Program-made: the position numbers and the translations under genes
Shown: piece by piece, positions 33,680 through 43,097 of the stretch
Numbering within the stretch: the stretch's first letter is position 1
Layout: each line of letters opens with the position of its first letter
The notes under the pieces: generated by a model
Told to the model about the DNA's origin: nothing
The model's input: the letters and a program-made list of their open reading frames with translations, nothing else
The model's database searches: none
Source of the DNA: CAYWBU01 sp942491525
GTDB taxonomy: Bacteria; Desulfobacterota; Desulfomonilia; UBA1062
Reading direction: 5' to 3'
Assembly: GCA_942491525.1 (NCBI GenBank)
Contig: CALOBW010000056.1
Span: 248,001-312,000, forward strand
Length of the DNA stretch: 64,000 bases

Positions 33680-33709
33680 AGATTGAGGGGGTGCCCCTCA
33701 ATCTTTTTT
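33680..33709 (+). terminator. Terminator-like hairpin at the cheR 3' end, T-run on the plus strand
   Basis: AGATTGAGGGG (33680-33690) and CCCCTCAATCT (33694-33704) form a perfect 11-base stem with a 3-base loop. The T-run at 33704-33709 follows on the plus strand. The cheR stop codon (33698-33700) lies inside the stem. On the minus strand it is preceded by A's and lacks a T-run, so its polarity faces antisense to the flagellar operon. Confidence 0.8.
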
Positions 33710-34555
33710 GTAGCCCAGGGCGCCGGGAAAGTGCACCAGTTTGAATGCTCTTGAGATTTTGTGCAGCGACTCCGAGTGGCCGATAAAGAGGTAGCCCCCG
33801 GGGTTGATCTGCTGATGCAGCTGGCTGACAAAGCTCTTGCGCAGTTCATCATTGAAGTAGATCAGCACGTTGCGGCAGAAGATCACGTCAAAGTGGCCGG
33901 CTGCCTGGATGCTGCTGGTGTCGCTGAAGTTCTGCTGCTTGAGGGTTACCAGTTGCTTGATGTCTTCGTTGATGCGGTAGAGTCCGCCCTCCTGGGGCGT
34001 GAAGTAGCGTTCGCGGATCTCGTCGGGGGTCGAGCGCAGTGAGTACTCGTTATAGCTGGCGCTGTTGGCTGAGACGATGGCCTTCTGCGAGATATCGCTG
34101 GCCATGATTTCAATCTGCCATGCTCCGATGGCGTCGCCCAGGGCCTCTTTGAGGACAATGGCCAGGGTGTAGGGCTCTTCGCCGGTTGAGCAGCCGGCCG
34201 ACCATATCCGGATAGATTTGGAGTCCCTCTTGGCGGCCATGATGTCGGGCAGGGCCTGTTCCTTGAAGGCCTGGATCTGCGGCATGCTCCTGAAGAAGCT
34301 GGTCTCGTTGGTGGAGACCGAGTCGAAGAGCAGGTTGAGCTCGCGGCCGGCATCCTCCTCGTAGCGCAGCTTGTAGTAGTACTGGTCGTAGTCGTCGATA
34401 TTGTTGGCCTTGAGCCGCAGGGTCAGGCGTCCCTCAAGCTGGGCCTTCTTGTTGTCGGCGAAGAAGATGCCGGACTGTTCATAGATGAAATCTCTGAGCA
34501 GCCGGAAGTTCTCTTCTGACATCTCGATGGGGCTTGAGGTTTTAAATGGATCCAT
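33698..34555 (-). CDS. cheR: Chemotaxis protein methyltransferase CheR
   Basis: SAM-dependent enzyme that methylates glutamates of chemoreceptors. The 285-residue protein has the CheR N-terminal helical domain and the SAM motif WSAGCSTGEEPYTLAIVL. Later conserved parts are FDVIFCRNVLIYF and YLFIGHSES. I chose the ATG at 34555 with GGAG about 9 bases upstream, giving a 14-base overlap with the HDOD gene. It is the last gene of the flagellar/chemotaxis operon. Confidence 0.93.
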   Translation of the reverse strand: MDPFKTSSPIEMSEENFRLLRDFIYEQSGIFFADNKKAQLEGRLTLRLKANNIDDYDQYYYKLRYEEDAGRELNLLFDSVSTNETSFFRSMPQIQAFKEQALPDIMAAKRDSKSIRIWSAGCSTGEEPYTLAIVLKEALGDAIGAWQIEIMASDISQKAIVSANSASYNEYSLRSTPDEIRERYFTPQEGGLYRINEDIKQLVTLKQQNFSDTSSIQAAGHFDVIFCRNVLIYFNDELRKSFVSQLHQQINPGGYLFIGHSESLHKISRAFKLVHFPGALGYKKD

Positions 34556-35444
34556 GGTTCTGCTCCGTCTGTTCATTGAAAGAGTTAATATAGTTGGCGA
34601 CTTCCTGCTGCATGTCGCTCAATTCAAAGGTCAGTCTGGCGATGTCGATGTCATCCAGGGGATAACCGTGTTTCTGCAGGATCTGCCAGCCCTCCTGCTC
34701 CTCAAGCACAAAGGGCACCTGGTCGCCGCCGCAGCCCATCTCGGCGCCCTTGGCCAGCAGGTTGGCGATCGAGACGATGGCGGCCAGATCCTGATTCTTG
34801 GACATACCCGGGTTGTGGTGCCAGAGGATGATGTCCTCCAGGTAGCTCGGCAGATTCCACTGCTTGGCCAGGAAGGCGCCCACCTCCATGTGGTCGGTGC
34901 CCATGAGCTGGCGCTCGGCCTCAAACATGGGGCACTTCTGTTGGTGGGATATCTGGTGCGCCTGGGTGTAGATGTCATGGAAGTATTCATCCATGATGAT
35001 CTTGCCGATGTCGTGCAGCAGGCCGCCGACAAATTCGCGTCCCTCGCAGGGCACCCCCAGCTTGCCGGAGAGCTGCTTGGCGATGATGCCGGTTGCCAGG
35101 CAGTGGTTCCAGAAGGCCATGCGGATGGAGTGGTTATCTTCGGCCATCATGGGGAAGGCCGAGAAGACCGAGATGGTTGAGGTCAGGTCAACGATCTCAT
35201 TGAGTCCCAGAATCATCAGGGCGCGCTGGATGGTCTCAACCTCCTTGTCGCCGCGGCGGTAGAAGGATGAGTTGGCCGCCTTGAGGATCTTGGTCGCCAG
35301 GGGCGGATCCTGGTGGATTACTTCGGAAAGTTTGCCGATCTGTACATCTGGCGACTGGGCCAGGGAGATTATTTCGATTGCCACTGTCGGCAGGGTTGGG
35401 ATGTCCTGGATCTTTTTAATTGTTTCAAGAATGTTCGCGTTCAT
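34542..35444 (-). CDS. HDOD-domain signalling protein
   Basis: A 300-residue protein consisting of an HDOD domain (about 10-205; LLHDIGKIIMDEY retains an HD-like pair) and a short C-terminal helical region. HDOD proteins are common regulators near flagellar and chemotaxis genes in deltaproteobacteria; most lack shown enzymatic activity. It overlaps the HEAT-protein gene by 20 bases and cheR by 14, so it belongs to the operon. Confidence 0.85.
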   Translation of the reverse strand: MNANILETIKKIQDIPTLPTVAIEIISLAQSPDVQIGKLSEVIHQDPPLATKILKAANSSFYRRGDKEVETIQRALMILGLNEIVDLTSTISVFSAFPMMAEDNHSIRMAFWNHCLATGIIAKQLSGKLGVPCEGREFVGGLLHDIGKIIMDEYFHDIYTQAHQISHQQKCPMFEAERQLMGTDHMEVGAFLAKQWNLPSYLEDIILWHHNPGMSKNQDLAAIVSIANLLAKGAEMGCGGDQVPFVLEEQEGWQILQKHGYPLDDIDIARLTFELSDMQQEVANYINSFNEQTEQNHGSI

Positions 35445-37293
35445 TAATAACTGTTTCCCGTAATTTTTCTATGGCAGCAGCGGCAGTTTGCGATATATCC
35501 GGGTTGTCGTCGTCCAGATAGAGTTCCAACTCCTCAGCCAATGCCGGCGTTTGCCAGGTACCAAGTGTCTTGATTGCGACTATTTTAAGGAAATCGGCAC
35601 TTTGCTCAAGAATATTCAATAAAATATTGCAGGCCCGCTGGTCGTGGAATTTGCCGAGGGCCTGGATGGCGTGATAACTCTGCCACATGTCTTCTGTTTC
35701 TAGGGCCTTTTCCAGCTGCCCGCGCAGGCTCGTTGAACGCTGGGCGCCGATCAGCTTCAGGGCCTGGTAGCGGATGTTGTTGTCCGGACTCTGCAGGCTC
35801 TCTTCGATCAGCTCTTCGGGTAGCGACAGTTTATGTTCGATGGATATTTTTAGTGCGCTGAGCTGCACGGCCGGCGGCCAGTTTGAATAGTTCTGTCTGA
35901 TCAGCTCCGGCAGCTCCTGGGTGTTGCTCAGGCCCTGCAGGCCGGCCAGCTGCTCCCTGGCATTGCTGCTCCGGAACAGCTCATGGAAGATAGCATGGGT
36001 GGCCTGGCTGTCGAGATTCTGCATGGCCTCCAGAGCTGTGGCTGAGACATCCGGATAGGGGTGCTGAATGAGCTTCTTGATTGTCTCCAGGTCGCTGTCA
36101 TCGCCCAGGCGGCCCAGGGCCCTGAGGGCGTGCACCATCACGTGGCCATCTGTGTCGTGCAGCAGGCGTCTGAAGCAGTTCAGGTTATCCGCCCTGTCCT
36201 GTGATTCAAGGGCGCCGGCCAGCACGCGCTTGGTGCCGATGGGGGCCGCGTCAAGGTGGCGCTCAATCTCGTGGGTGCCCCTGCCGAGGGCCGCGAGGGC
36301 CGCGGCGCCCATGATCTGCTGGTTTTCGTGGCCGTCAAGCATGGCTTCGATTGTGGCAGTGTTGTCGAGCTTGATCAGGCTTGCCAGGGCGGTCTGCCAC
36401 AGCTCCAGATCATCATCGATTGAGATGTTGCGGGCCAGGGCGGCGATGCTTCTGGAGCTCTGCTCGTCGCCGATGCGGCCCAGGATTTCAAGCATCATCT
36501 GCGGATGCTCCTCATCTTTGAGGTGTTCATTCAGGATTGAACGCAGGATGCCGGCCTGGGTCTCGCTGATGGGCTGGTCCTGGGCAATGATCGGCAGGAT
36601 CGCCCGGGCGATGCTGATGGCGCTGTAGCTGTCGAGCTGGGCGGCCTTGTCGAGCAGGGGGCCGATGGCGGCCGGATCGCCCTGGCGGCCGAGGGTGGCG
36701 GCGATGCTGCAGGTTGTCCGGGCGTCGCATTGGGGCAGCTGGCTGATGAGATGTTCGGTCAGGTCGGGATGGTTCAGACTGCCCAGGGCCTCGATGGCGG
36801 CCTGCTGGACGCGCGGTTCATCGCTGAGTAGAGCGCAGAGCGCCCCAAAGGCACCGTTGTTGCCGAGGCGGCCCAGGGCCAGGGCGCCGGCCCGTCTTAT
36901 CTCGGGATCCGGGTCGGATAGTGATTCGATCAGGGGGTTGAGGCTCTCCATGCTGGCGATGCTGCCGAGCAGGTTGATGCAGTTCAGCCTGATCTGCGGG
37001 TCGTGGCAGGCGTTGTGGATGATGGAGAGTCCGTCGGCGCCGATGACCTGCAGGATGCCGAAGGCGGTGCTGCTCAGCGCCGGGTCCTTCAGCAGCGGCA
37101 CCACCAGGGAGACCGCCAGCCGGCCGCCCTGCAGGGTGATGGCGGAGCGGGCATATTCGGCCACACTCTCATCGTTCAGCAGGCGGATCAGGTGCGGCAG
37201 GTTGGTCTGGTTGTCGCTCTGGTTGATCAGGCGGATGGCTTGCAGCCGGTCATCCGGGTTGTTTGACTCGATCAGTTGATCAATCTGGCCCAT
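35425..37293 (-). CDS. HEAT-repeat protein in the flagellar operon
   Basis: A 622-residue solenoid made of HEAT/PBS-lyase-like repeats over its whole length. Units such as PDPEIRRAGALALGRLGNNGA and ALRALGRLGDDSDLETI recur about every 31-33 residues. Such solenoids bind proteins and have no catalytic residues. The ATG at 37293 has AAGGGG 6 bases upstream; a TTG at 37308 is less likely. It lies between fliL-like and HDOD genes with close spacing, so a scaffold role in chemotaxis or motor signalling is inferred. Confidence 0.8.
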   Translation of the reverse strand: MGQIDQLIESNNPDDRLQAIRLINQSDNQTNLPHLIRLLNDESVAEYARSAITLQGGRLAVSLVVPLLKDPALSSTAFGILQVIGADGLSIIHNACHDPQIRLNCINLLGSIASMESLNPLIESLSDPDPEIRRAGALALGRLGNNGAFGALCALLSDEPRVQQAAIEALGSLNHPDLTEHLISQLPQCDARTTCSIAATLGRQGDPAAIGPLLDKAAQLDSYSAISIARAILPIIAQDQPISETQAGILRSILNEHLKDEEHPQMMLEILGRIGDEQSSRSIAALARNISIDDDLELWQTALASLIKLDNTATIEAMLDGHENQQIMGAAALAALGRGTHEIERHLDAAPIGTKRVLAGALESQDRADNLNCFRRLLHDTDGHVMVHALRALGRLGDDSDLETIKKLIQHPYPDVSATALEAMQNLDSQATHAIFHELFRSSNAREQLAGLQGLSNTQELPELIRQNYSNWPPAVQLSALKISIEHKLSLPEELIEESLQSPDNNIRYQALKLIGAQRSTSLRGQLEKALETEDMWQSYHAIQALGKFHDQRACNILLNILEQSADFLKIVAIKTLGTWQTPALAEELELYLDDDNPDISQTAAAAIEKLRETVINEREHS

Positions 37294-37304
37294 GTCGTTC
37301 CCCT

Positions 37305-37901
37305 TCAACGGAGGTCGTAGCGGATAAATGAGACCCGTTTAATATCCATGTCCTCCAGATCCTTTGAGATCATTTTGCTCAGTTCCTGTTTGGAGTAGAG
37401 TGGCGCGTTGGTTGAGAGCCGGTCCAGAATCAGCTCGCGGATGGCATGCGTCTCGCCGCGGATGTTGGCTGCCAGCCTGGGGTTGACCTCGAGGCTGACC
37501 TGCGCGATCAGGATGCCGTCTTTGGTGTCGTCGATGGGGCGGTAGCTGACGATGAAGGGGTCAAGGATTATCTCTCCGCCCTGGGTGAACTGGGTCGGCT
37601 GCATGACGGGTACAATTGCGGCCGGCTGGGCTGGCTGCTTGGCCGGTCTGAGGGCGATGGCGGCCACGATGGCGACAATCAGAAGGGCGCCGCAGGCTGC
37701 GGCGCCGATTATGATCATTTTTTTGCGGTTCGGTGCGGCGCCTTGGGCCTCTGCTTCGGGCGCCTCCTCGACGGCGGCTTGCTGTTCAGCTTTCCGTTGT
37801 TGATCTAGGGGGATACCATCCTTGTCAAGCTCCGCCTTGTTGGGGTCGGATAGGGGTATGCCCTCTCGGTCAAGTTCTGCTTTGCCGTCTGATGGGGACA
37901 T
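37305..37901 (-). CDS. FliL-like flagellar basal-body-associated protein
   Basis: A 198-residue single-pass membrane protein. After a cytoplasmic N-terminus, one helix (about 56-78, MIIIGAAACGALLIVAIVAA) leads to a FliL-like periplasmic domain (about 95-198; EIILDPFIVSYRP, then SFIRYDLR at the end). FliL supports stator function around the motor. The N-terminal segment holds two near-copies of KAELD(R/K)(E/D)GIPL, a feature I do not know from FliL. It sits between cheY and the HEAT gene. Confidence 0.75.
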   Translation of the reverse strand: MSPSDGKAELDREGIPLSDPNKAELDKDGIPLDQQRKAEQQAAVEEAPEAEAQGAAPNRKKMIIIGAAACGALLIVAIVAAIALRPAKQPAQPAAIVPVMQPTQFTQGGEIILDPFIVSYRPIDDTKDGILIAQVSLEVNPRLAANIRGETHAIRELILDRLSTNAPLYSKQELSKMISKDLEDMDIKRVSFIRYDLR

Positions 37902-37904
37902 GGC

Positions 37905-38288
37905 TTACTTGTTGAAGATCTGTTCTATCTTCTCGCTCAGGGTTTCGGCGGTGAATGGCTTGACGATGTAGTTGCTGACGCCGGCCTTGACCGCTTCGAT
38001 GATGTTCTCCTGCTGGGCCTCTGCGGTAACCATCAGGAAGGGGATGTCCTTGAGGGCGTCGTCGGCGCGCACGGCCTTCAGCAGTTCCAGTCCGGTCATC
38101 TTGGGCATGTTCCAGTCGGACACAACCATGTTGACCTTCTCCTTCTGTAATATTTCAAGCCCGGTTGAACCGTCGTCAGCTTCGACAATATTGGAAAAGC
38201 CAAGCTGTCTGAGGATGTTCTTGACGATTCTGCGCATGGTGGAGAAATCATCAACAACCAGGATCTTCATACTCTTATCAATAGCCAT
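37905..38288 (-). CDS. cheY: Chemotaxis response regulator CheY
   Basis: A 127-residue single receiver domain. The acidic pair is in VVDDFSTMRR, the phospho-accepting Asp is in VSDWNMPKMTGLEL (near residue 58), Thr is in VTAEA and Lys in IVKPFT. The sequence is CheY-like rather than a general receiver, and it lies between fliA and fliL-like genes. When phosphorylated, CheY binds the flagellar switch. SD GGAGG precedes the ATG. Confidence 0.93.
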   Translation of the reverse strand: MAIDKSMKILVVDDFSTMRRIVKNILRQLGFSNIVEADDGSTGLEILQKEKVNMVVSDWNMPKMTGLELLKAVRADDALKDIPFLMVTAEAQQENIIEAVKAGVSNYIVKPFTAETLSEKIEQIFNK

Positions 38289-38342
38289 AAAATCCTCCGT
38301 GGATGGTGTTTTTCTTACTATCGAAAGATGGGCGGCAATTCT

Positions 38343-39113
38343 TTAGTCTTGAATCTCTTTGATGATCTTTTGCATCTTGGAGCGCAGCCGGAGTATGGAT
38401 TTGGTGTGAATCTGGGAAACGCGCGACTCGGTAAACTTGAGCACATGTCCAATCTCCTTCATGGTCAGCTCATCATAATAGTATAATGATATAACCATGC
38501 GCTCCTTCTCAGGCAAGGATTGGATGGTATCGGAGACCATTTCGCGGATTTCGTTGATGCCCATTTTGTGGGAGGGCCAGTCTTTCTCGTCCTGCATGAT
38601 GTACTCGAGCAGGTTGCGCTTACTTGGCTCGGTGTCGTCTTCACCCAGGTCGTCGAGGCTCAGCAGCGAGATCGATGCGGTATCCGAGAGCAGCTTGTGG
38701 AAGTTGCCCATGTCCATATCGAGCTCTTTGGCGACCTCTTCATCCTTGGCCGGGCGGCCTAAAGAGCCCTCCAGTTTGGCGTAGGCGTCCTCAACCTTGC
38801 GGGCCTTCTGGCGCACCGAGCGCGGAACCCAGTCCATGGAGCGCAGTTCGTCCAGGATGGCGCCGCGGATGCGGAATTCGGCGTAGGTCTTGAATTTGAT
38901 CTGCTTGGAGGCGTCAAACTTGGCGATTGCATCGATCAGACCGATGACGCCGGCATTGATCAGGTCGTTGATGTCGATATGGGGGGGCAGACGCATGGCG
39001 ATGCGGCTGGCAATATATTTAATTAGTGGAGCAAACTCATTTATCAAATCCGCCCGTTCTTCAGCGGTCAGTTCTTTTTTTTCACTAAGGTCTGGAAAAA
39101 CTGTGTCTTGCAT
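38343..39113 (-). CDS. fliA: Flagellar sigma factor FliA (sigma-28)
   Basis: A 256-residue sigma-70-family factor of the FliA/WhiG group, which transcribes late flagellar genes. Region 2 holds PPHIDINDLINAGVIGLIDAI and the RIRGAILDELRSMDWVPRSVRQ core. Region 4 holds LTMKEIGHVLKFTESRVSQIHTKS. Its first 29 bases overlap the 3' end of flhG, tying its synthesis to the flagellar-number regulator. Confidence 0.95.
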   Translation of the reverse strand: MQDTVFPDLSEKKELTAEERADLINEFAPLIKYIASRIAMRLPPHIDINDLINAGVIGLIDAIAKFDASKQIKFKTYAEFRIRGAILDELRSMDWVPRSVRQKARKVEDAYAKLEGSLGRPAKDEEVAKELDMDMGNFHKLLSDTASISLLSLDDLGEDDTEPSKRNLLEYIMQDEKDWPSHKMGINEIREMVSDTIQSLPEKERMVISLYYYDELTMKEIGHVLKFTESRVSQIHTKSILRLRSKMQKIIKEIQD

Positions 39114-39984
39114 TCTCTGGCCCTTTTAGGTCGTTCAGGAGTAATCTGCGCAGAAAGAACTGGAGATTCCCACTGCTTGGTGTTGCAGTGGACCGTTCAA
39201 TATTCTTGGCAATACTGGCCAACCGTCTGGCTACCTCCCCGTTCGGATGTTCCCCAATGTAAGCTTTCTGTTTTTTTATACACGCCGGTATGTGTGAATC
39301 ATGGGGTATTGATCCGAGCATGTCAAGAACAACATCCCCCAAAAACTTCTCACACACCATATTAAGTTTTTTGGCAACTTCGTCACCTTCGACCTTTGAT
39401 AACACATTGTTTATAATAAGGCCAAACCTTGTTGTGCCATAATTTTTATTGAGCACCTTTATCAGTGCATAGGCGTCGGTGATGGATGTCGGTTCGGGGG
39501 TGGCCACGATGATGGTGTTCTGGGCCGCGGCGTTGAAATACATTACGTTGCGCGAAATGCCGGCGCCGGTATCGACAATCAGATAGTCGATCTTCTCTTC
39601 ATAGTAGTCCAGGGCGTTGACCAAAGTCATCTGCTGCTGGCTGCTGAGGTCGGAGAGCTCCTGGATGCCCGAGGAGGCCGGAATGATCTTGATGCCGGCC
39701 GGCCCTTCGACGATGATCTCCTCCAGGCTGCATTCACCGTCCAGCAGGTGCTTGATGTTATATTTGGGGGTGATGCCCAGCATGACGTCCACATTGGCCA
39801 GCCCCAGGTCGGCATCCAGGATCAGAACATTGCGACCCATGGAGGCCAGGATGATGGCGGTGTTGATCACCACGGTGGTCTTGCCCACGCCGCCTTTGCC
39901 GGAGGTGATGGAGATCACCTTGGGGCTCTTGGGGCTGCTGCCCTCGCGTACTATCTGTCTGAGTGTGTTGGCCTGATCATTCAT
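39085..39984 (-). CDS. flhG: Flagellar number regulator FlhG/FleN (MinD-like ATPase)
   Basis: A 299-residue MinD/ParA-type ATPase. The deviant Walker A is SGKGGVGKTT (about 28-37), with DADLGLANVDVMLG and the later DYLIVDTGAGI. FlhG counteracts FlhF to limit flagellar number and placement. It lies one base after flhF. The final stretch overlaps the fliA start. Confidence 0.95.
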   Translation of the reverse strand: MNDQANTLRQIVREGSSPKSPKVISITSGKGGVGKTTVVINTAIILASMGRNVLILDADLGLANVDVMLGITPKYNIKHLLDGECSLEEIIVEGPAGIKIIPASSGIQELSDLSSQQQMTLVNALDYYEEKIDYLIVDTGAGISRNVMYFNAAAQNTIIVATPEPTSITDAYALIKVLNKNYGTTRFGLIINNVLSKVEGDEVAKKLNMVCEKFLGDVVLDMLGSIPHDSHIPACIKKQKAYIGEHPNGEVARRLASIAKNIERSTATPSSGNLQFFLRRLLLNDLKGPENARHSFSRP

Positions 39985-39985
39985 A

Positions 39986-41038
39986 TTATGCTCCGAAACT
40001 TATATCTATTATTGATTTGGCTGACGCAATTTCAAGGTCTTCGGGTACACGCTGCCCGACGGTCAGGTGTGAGATGGGAATTCTGAAGGTCAGATTGTGG
40101 TTGATGATGGATCCGTGGTTGAGGGCCTCGTCGGTCTTGGTGAAGATCATGCGGTCAATGCCCAGCTCCTTGAAGTTGCGGGTGATGCGCTCCATCTCTT
40201 TTTCGCGGGTGGCCACCGGCAGCAGCAGGAACTTGGTCATGGGCACCTCGTCGAAGAAGAGGTGCATCTGATCGATGAAATCCTTGCTGAGGGCCGAGCG
40301 GCCGACCGTGTCCACCAGCACGAGATCCTTCTCCCTGAGGCGGCCGAGGGTTTCATGAAACTCCTCGGGGGTTGTCACCGAGTAGAATGGCACGCCCAGG
40401 ATCTTGGCGTAGGTGCGGCTCTGCTCCACGGCGCCGATGCGGTAGGTGTCGAGGGTGATGATGCTGATGTCCTTCTGCTCCTTGAGCACGGCCCGGGCCG
40501 CCAGCTTGGCCACGGTGGTGGTCTTGCCCACGCCGGTGGTGCCCATGAAGGTCCAGATGCGGCTCTTGGGCTCGGCATCGGTCTTGATCAGCTTCATCAG
40601 CATGTTCTGGACGGTTGTCAGGTCGGCATCCTGGTTCAGCTTGGAGGTGATCATCTCAACCAGCTTATCCTGAATGCCGGCGTTCTGCAGCTCCTTGGTC
40701 AGGGGGGACTCCTGCCTGATCTCGAGGCCCGAGTGGTTGACCAGCTGCTGGATCATCAGTTTCATCTCGGCGATGTCGGTTTCGACGGCGGCCGGCTCCC
40801 GGTGCAGTTCGGTCAGGTCGATGATGGGCTCGGCCTGCTGCTTGCTGATATGTTTCTGGTAGAGGTTCTCGTCGTAGTCCACGGCCGCCGTGACTTCGAT
40901 CAGCGGGTTGGACAGCGTTCCGAAGGAGCTGTCCTGAATTTCGCGTGAGGATAAGATGACGGCATCCGGTCCCATCTCTGTCTTGATTTTTGACAGGACC
41001 GTCTTCATGGTGGCGGCTTTGTAGGTCTTAATTTGCAT
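39986..41038 (-). CDS. flhF: Flagellar placement GTPase FlhF
   Basis: An SRP-type GTPase of 350 residues that directs flagella to their site. The N-terminal basic helix starts MQIKTYKAATMKTVL. The NG domain holds the P-loop MGTTGVGKTTT (about 165-175), the DTVGRS switch and TKTDEALN at the guanine site. It overlaps flhA by 11 bases. Confidence 0.95.
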   Translation of the reverse strand: MQIKTYKAATMKTVLSKIKTEMGPDAVILSSREIQDSSFGTLSNPLIEVTAAVDYDENLYQKHISKQQAEPIIDLTELHREPAAVETDIAEMKLMIQQLVNHSGLEIRQESPLTKELQNAGIQDKLVEMITSKLNQDADLTTVQNMLMKLIKTDAEPKSRIWTFMGTTGVGKTTTVAKLAARAVLKEQKDISIITLDTYRIGAVEQSRTYAKILGVPFYSVTTPEEFHETLGRLREKDLVLVDTVGRSALSKDFIDQMHLFFDEVPMTKFLLLPVATREKEMERITRNFKELGIDRMIFTKTDEALNHGSIINHNLTFRIPISHLTVGQRVPEDLEIASAKSIIDISFGA

Positions 41039-43097
41039 CTAGTCTTACCACTCCTATGTTCTTGATGGTCACATCCGGCGGCACCTCATTGTGTGAGATG
41101 ACCACCACGTCGGGCATGTAGCGCTCAGTCAGGGCCTTGATGTGGCTGCGGCTGGGCGGCGAGGCGAGCAGGATCGGGATCGTGCCCTGCTTGCCCACTT
41201 TCAGTACCTCTTTATTGATCGCCAGCAGAATCTTCTGCGTGTTGTCGGGATCCAATGCAAGATATGAACCATGCTCGGTCTGTTTGATGGCGCCCACCAC
41301 CAGCGAGTCGATCTGCGGGTCGAGGGCCAGCACGTTGAGGTTGCCGTCCTGAACATAGGGTTTGCAGATGGTGCGCATCAGCGACTGGCGCACATATTCG
41401 GTCAGGTAGTCGGGGTCCTTGGTCATGGAGCCGTAGTCCGAGAGGGCCTCCAGGATGGTCAGGATGTTCTTGATGGAGACCTTCTCCTTGAGCAGGTTCT
41501 TGAGCACGCGCAGCACGGTGGCCGGCGCCAGGGTGCCGGGAACCAGGTCCTCGATGACCTTGGGATGGGTGCGCGAGACCGTGTCCAGGATCGACTGCAG
41601 CTCCTGGCGTCCCAGCAGGTCGTGGGCGTTGTTCTTGACCGCCTCGGACAGGTGGGTGGCGATCACGGTGGCCGGATCGACAATGGTCATGCCGGCCATC
41701 TGGGCGCGCTCCTGGTCGCCCTTCTTGATCCAGAGGGCCGGCAGGCCGAAGGCCGGTTCCTTCATGGGGATGCCCGGGATGTCGGTCTGGATCTCCTCGG
41801 GGTTGAGCACCATCAGACGGTCAACCATGGCTTCGCCCGAGGCCACGTCGGCGCCCTTGAGCAGCAGACGGTACTCGTTGGGATTGAGCTCCAGGTTGTC
41901 GCGCACATGGATGGGGGGCACGATGATGCCCAGGTCGGATGCCAGCTGCTTGCGCATGGCCTTGATGCGCGAGAGCAGGTCGCCGCCCTGGGAGGTGTCC
42001 ACCAGCGGGATCAGGCCGTAGCCCACCTCAAACTCCAGGATATCCATGGGCAGCAGGGCCTCGGGGGAGCTCTCCTCTTCGGCCGGGGCGGCCGCCGCCG
42101 GGGCCTCGGGCTCCTCTTCGGCCGAGAGCTGGGTCCAGCCGTAGTAGCCGATGCCCAGCGCGATCAGGAAGAAGGCCGGCTTGGGCATGCCGGGCAGCAG
42201 GCCGAAGAAGAAGAGCATGACCGCCGCCGAAATGATGGCCAGCGGCTGCATGCTGATCTGGTCGGCCAGCTGGCGGCCCAGCGAGAACTCGGTGGCAGAC
42301 TGGGTCACGATGATACCGGCCGAGGTTGAGATGATCAGGGCCGGGATCTGGGAGACCAGGCCGTCGCCGATGGTCAGGATGGTGTAGTTTTGCAGGGCTT
42401 CGCCGAACTGCATGTCCTGCTGCATCACGCCGATGATGATGCCGCCCACGATGTTGATCAGGGTGATGACGATACCGGCGATGGCGTCGCCGCGCACAAA
42501 CTTGGTGGCACCGTCCATGGCGCCGTAGAACTGGGCCTCGTCGGCGATCAGCTCGCGGCGGTGGCGGGCCTCCTGTTCGGTGATCATGCCGGCATTCAGG
42601 TCGGCGTCGATGGCCATCTGCTTGCCCGGCATGGCGTCCAGGGTGAAGCGGGCCGTGACCTCGCCGATGCGGGTCGAACCCTTGGTGATGACGATGAAGT
42701 TGATCAGGACGAAGATGATGAAGATAACCATGCCGACGACCGTGTTGCCGCCGGCCACAAACTGGCCGAAGGTGTTGATGACCTTGCCGGCCGCCTGGGG
42801 TCCCTCGCTGCCGTGCAGCAGGATCAGGCGCGTCGAGGCGACGTTGAGCGAGAGCCTGAAGAGGGTCACCACCAGCAGCAGGGAGGGGAAGATCGAGAAG
42901 TTCAGCGGCGTGGTGGTGTACATGCTGATCATGAGAATGATCAGGCCCACGGTGATGCTGAAGGTCAGGAAGATGTCCAGCATGAAGGGCGGCAGGGGTG
43001 AGAACATGATGCCCAGCACGGACAGGACGCCGAAGAGCATGGCCAGGTCGGCGCTGAAGCGTTCGGGCAGGCGCTGTAAAATTGAGTTGTCTGCCAT
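41028..43097 (-). CDS. flhA: Flagellar type III export gate protein FlhA
   Basis: A 689-residue gate protein. About eight membrane helices occupy residues 15-310 with the conserved FHIPEP-type cytoplasmic loop (SKGSTRIGEVTARFTLDAMPGKQMAIDADL and the following GAMDGATKFVRGDAIAG). The large cytoplasmic domain begins after an Ala/Glu-rich linker (EEEPEAPAAAAPAEEE) and carries chaperone and substrate docking sites. It directly follows flhB with no gap and overlaps flhF. Confidence 0.97.
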   Translation of the reverse strand: MADNSILQRLPERFSADLAMLFGVLSVLGIMFSPLPPFMLDIFLTFSITVGLIILMISMYTTTPLNFSIFPSLLLVVTLFRLSLNVASTRLILLHGSEGPQAAGKVINTFGQFVAGGNTVVGMVIFIIFVLINFIVITKGSTRIGEVTARFTLDAMPGKQMAIDADLNAGMITEQEARHRRELIADEAQFYGAMDGATKFVRGDAIAGIVITLINIVGGIIIGVMQQDMQFGEALQNYTILTIGDGLVSQIPALIISTSAGIIVTQSATEFSLGRQLADQISMQPLAIISAAVMLFFFGLLPGMPKPAFFLIALGIGYYGWTQLSAEEEPEAPAAAAPAEEESSPEALLPMDILEFEVGYGLIPLVDTSQGGDLLSRIKAMRKQLASDLGIIVPPIHVRDNLELNPNEYRLLLKGADVASGEAMVDRLMVLNPEEIQTDIPGIPMKEPAFGLPALWIKKGDQERAQMAGMTIVDPATVIATHLSEAVKNNAHDLLGRQELQSILDTVSRTHPKVIEDLVPGTLAPATVLRVLKNLLKEKVSIKNILTILEALSDYGSMTKDPDYLTEYVRQSLMRTICKPYVQDGNLNVLALDPQIDSLVVGAIKQTEHGSYLALDPDNTQKILLAINKEVLKVGKQGTIPILLASPPSRSHIKALTERYMPDVVVISHNEVPPDVTIKNIGVVRLDAN

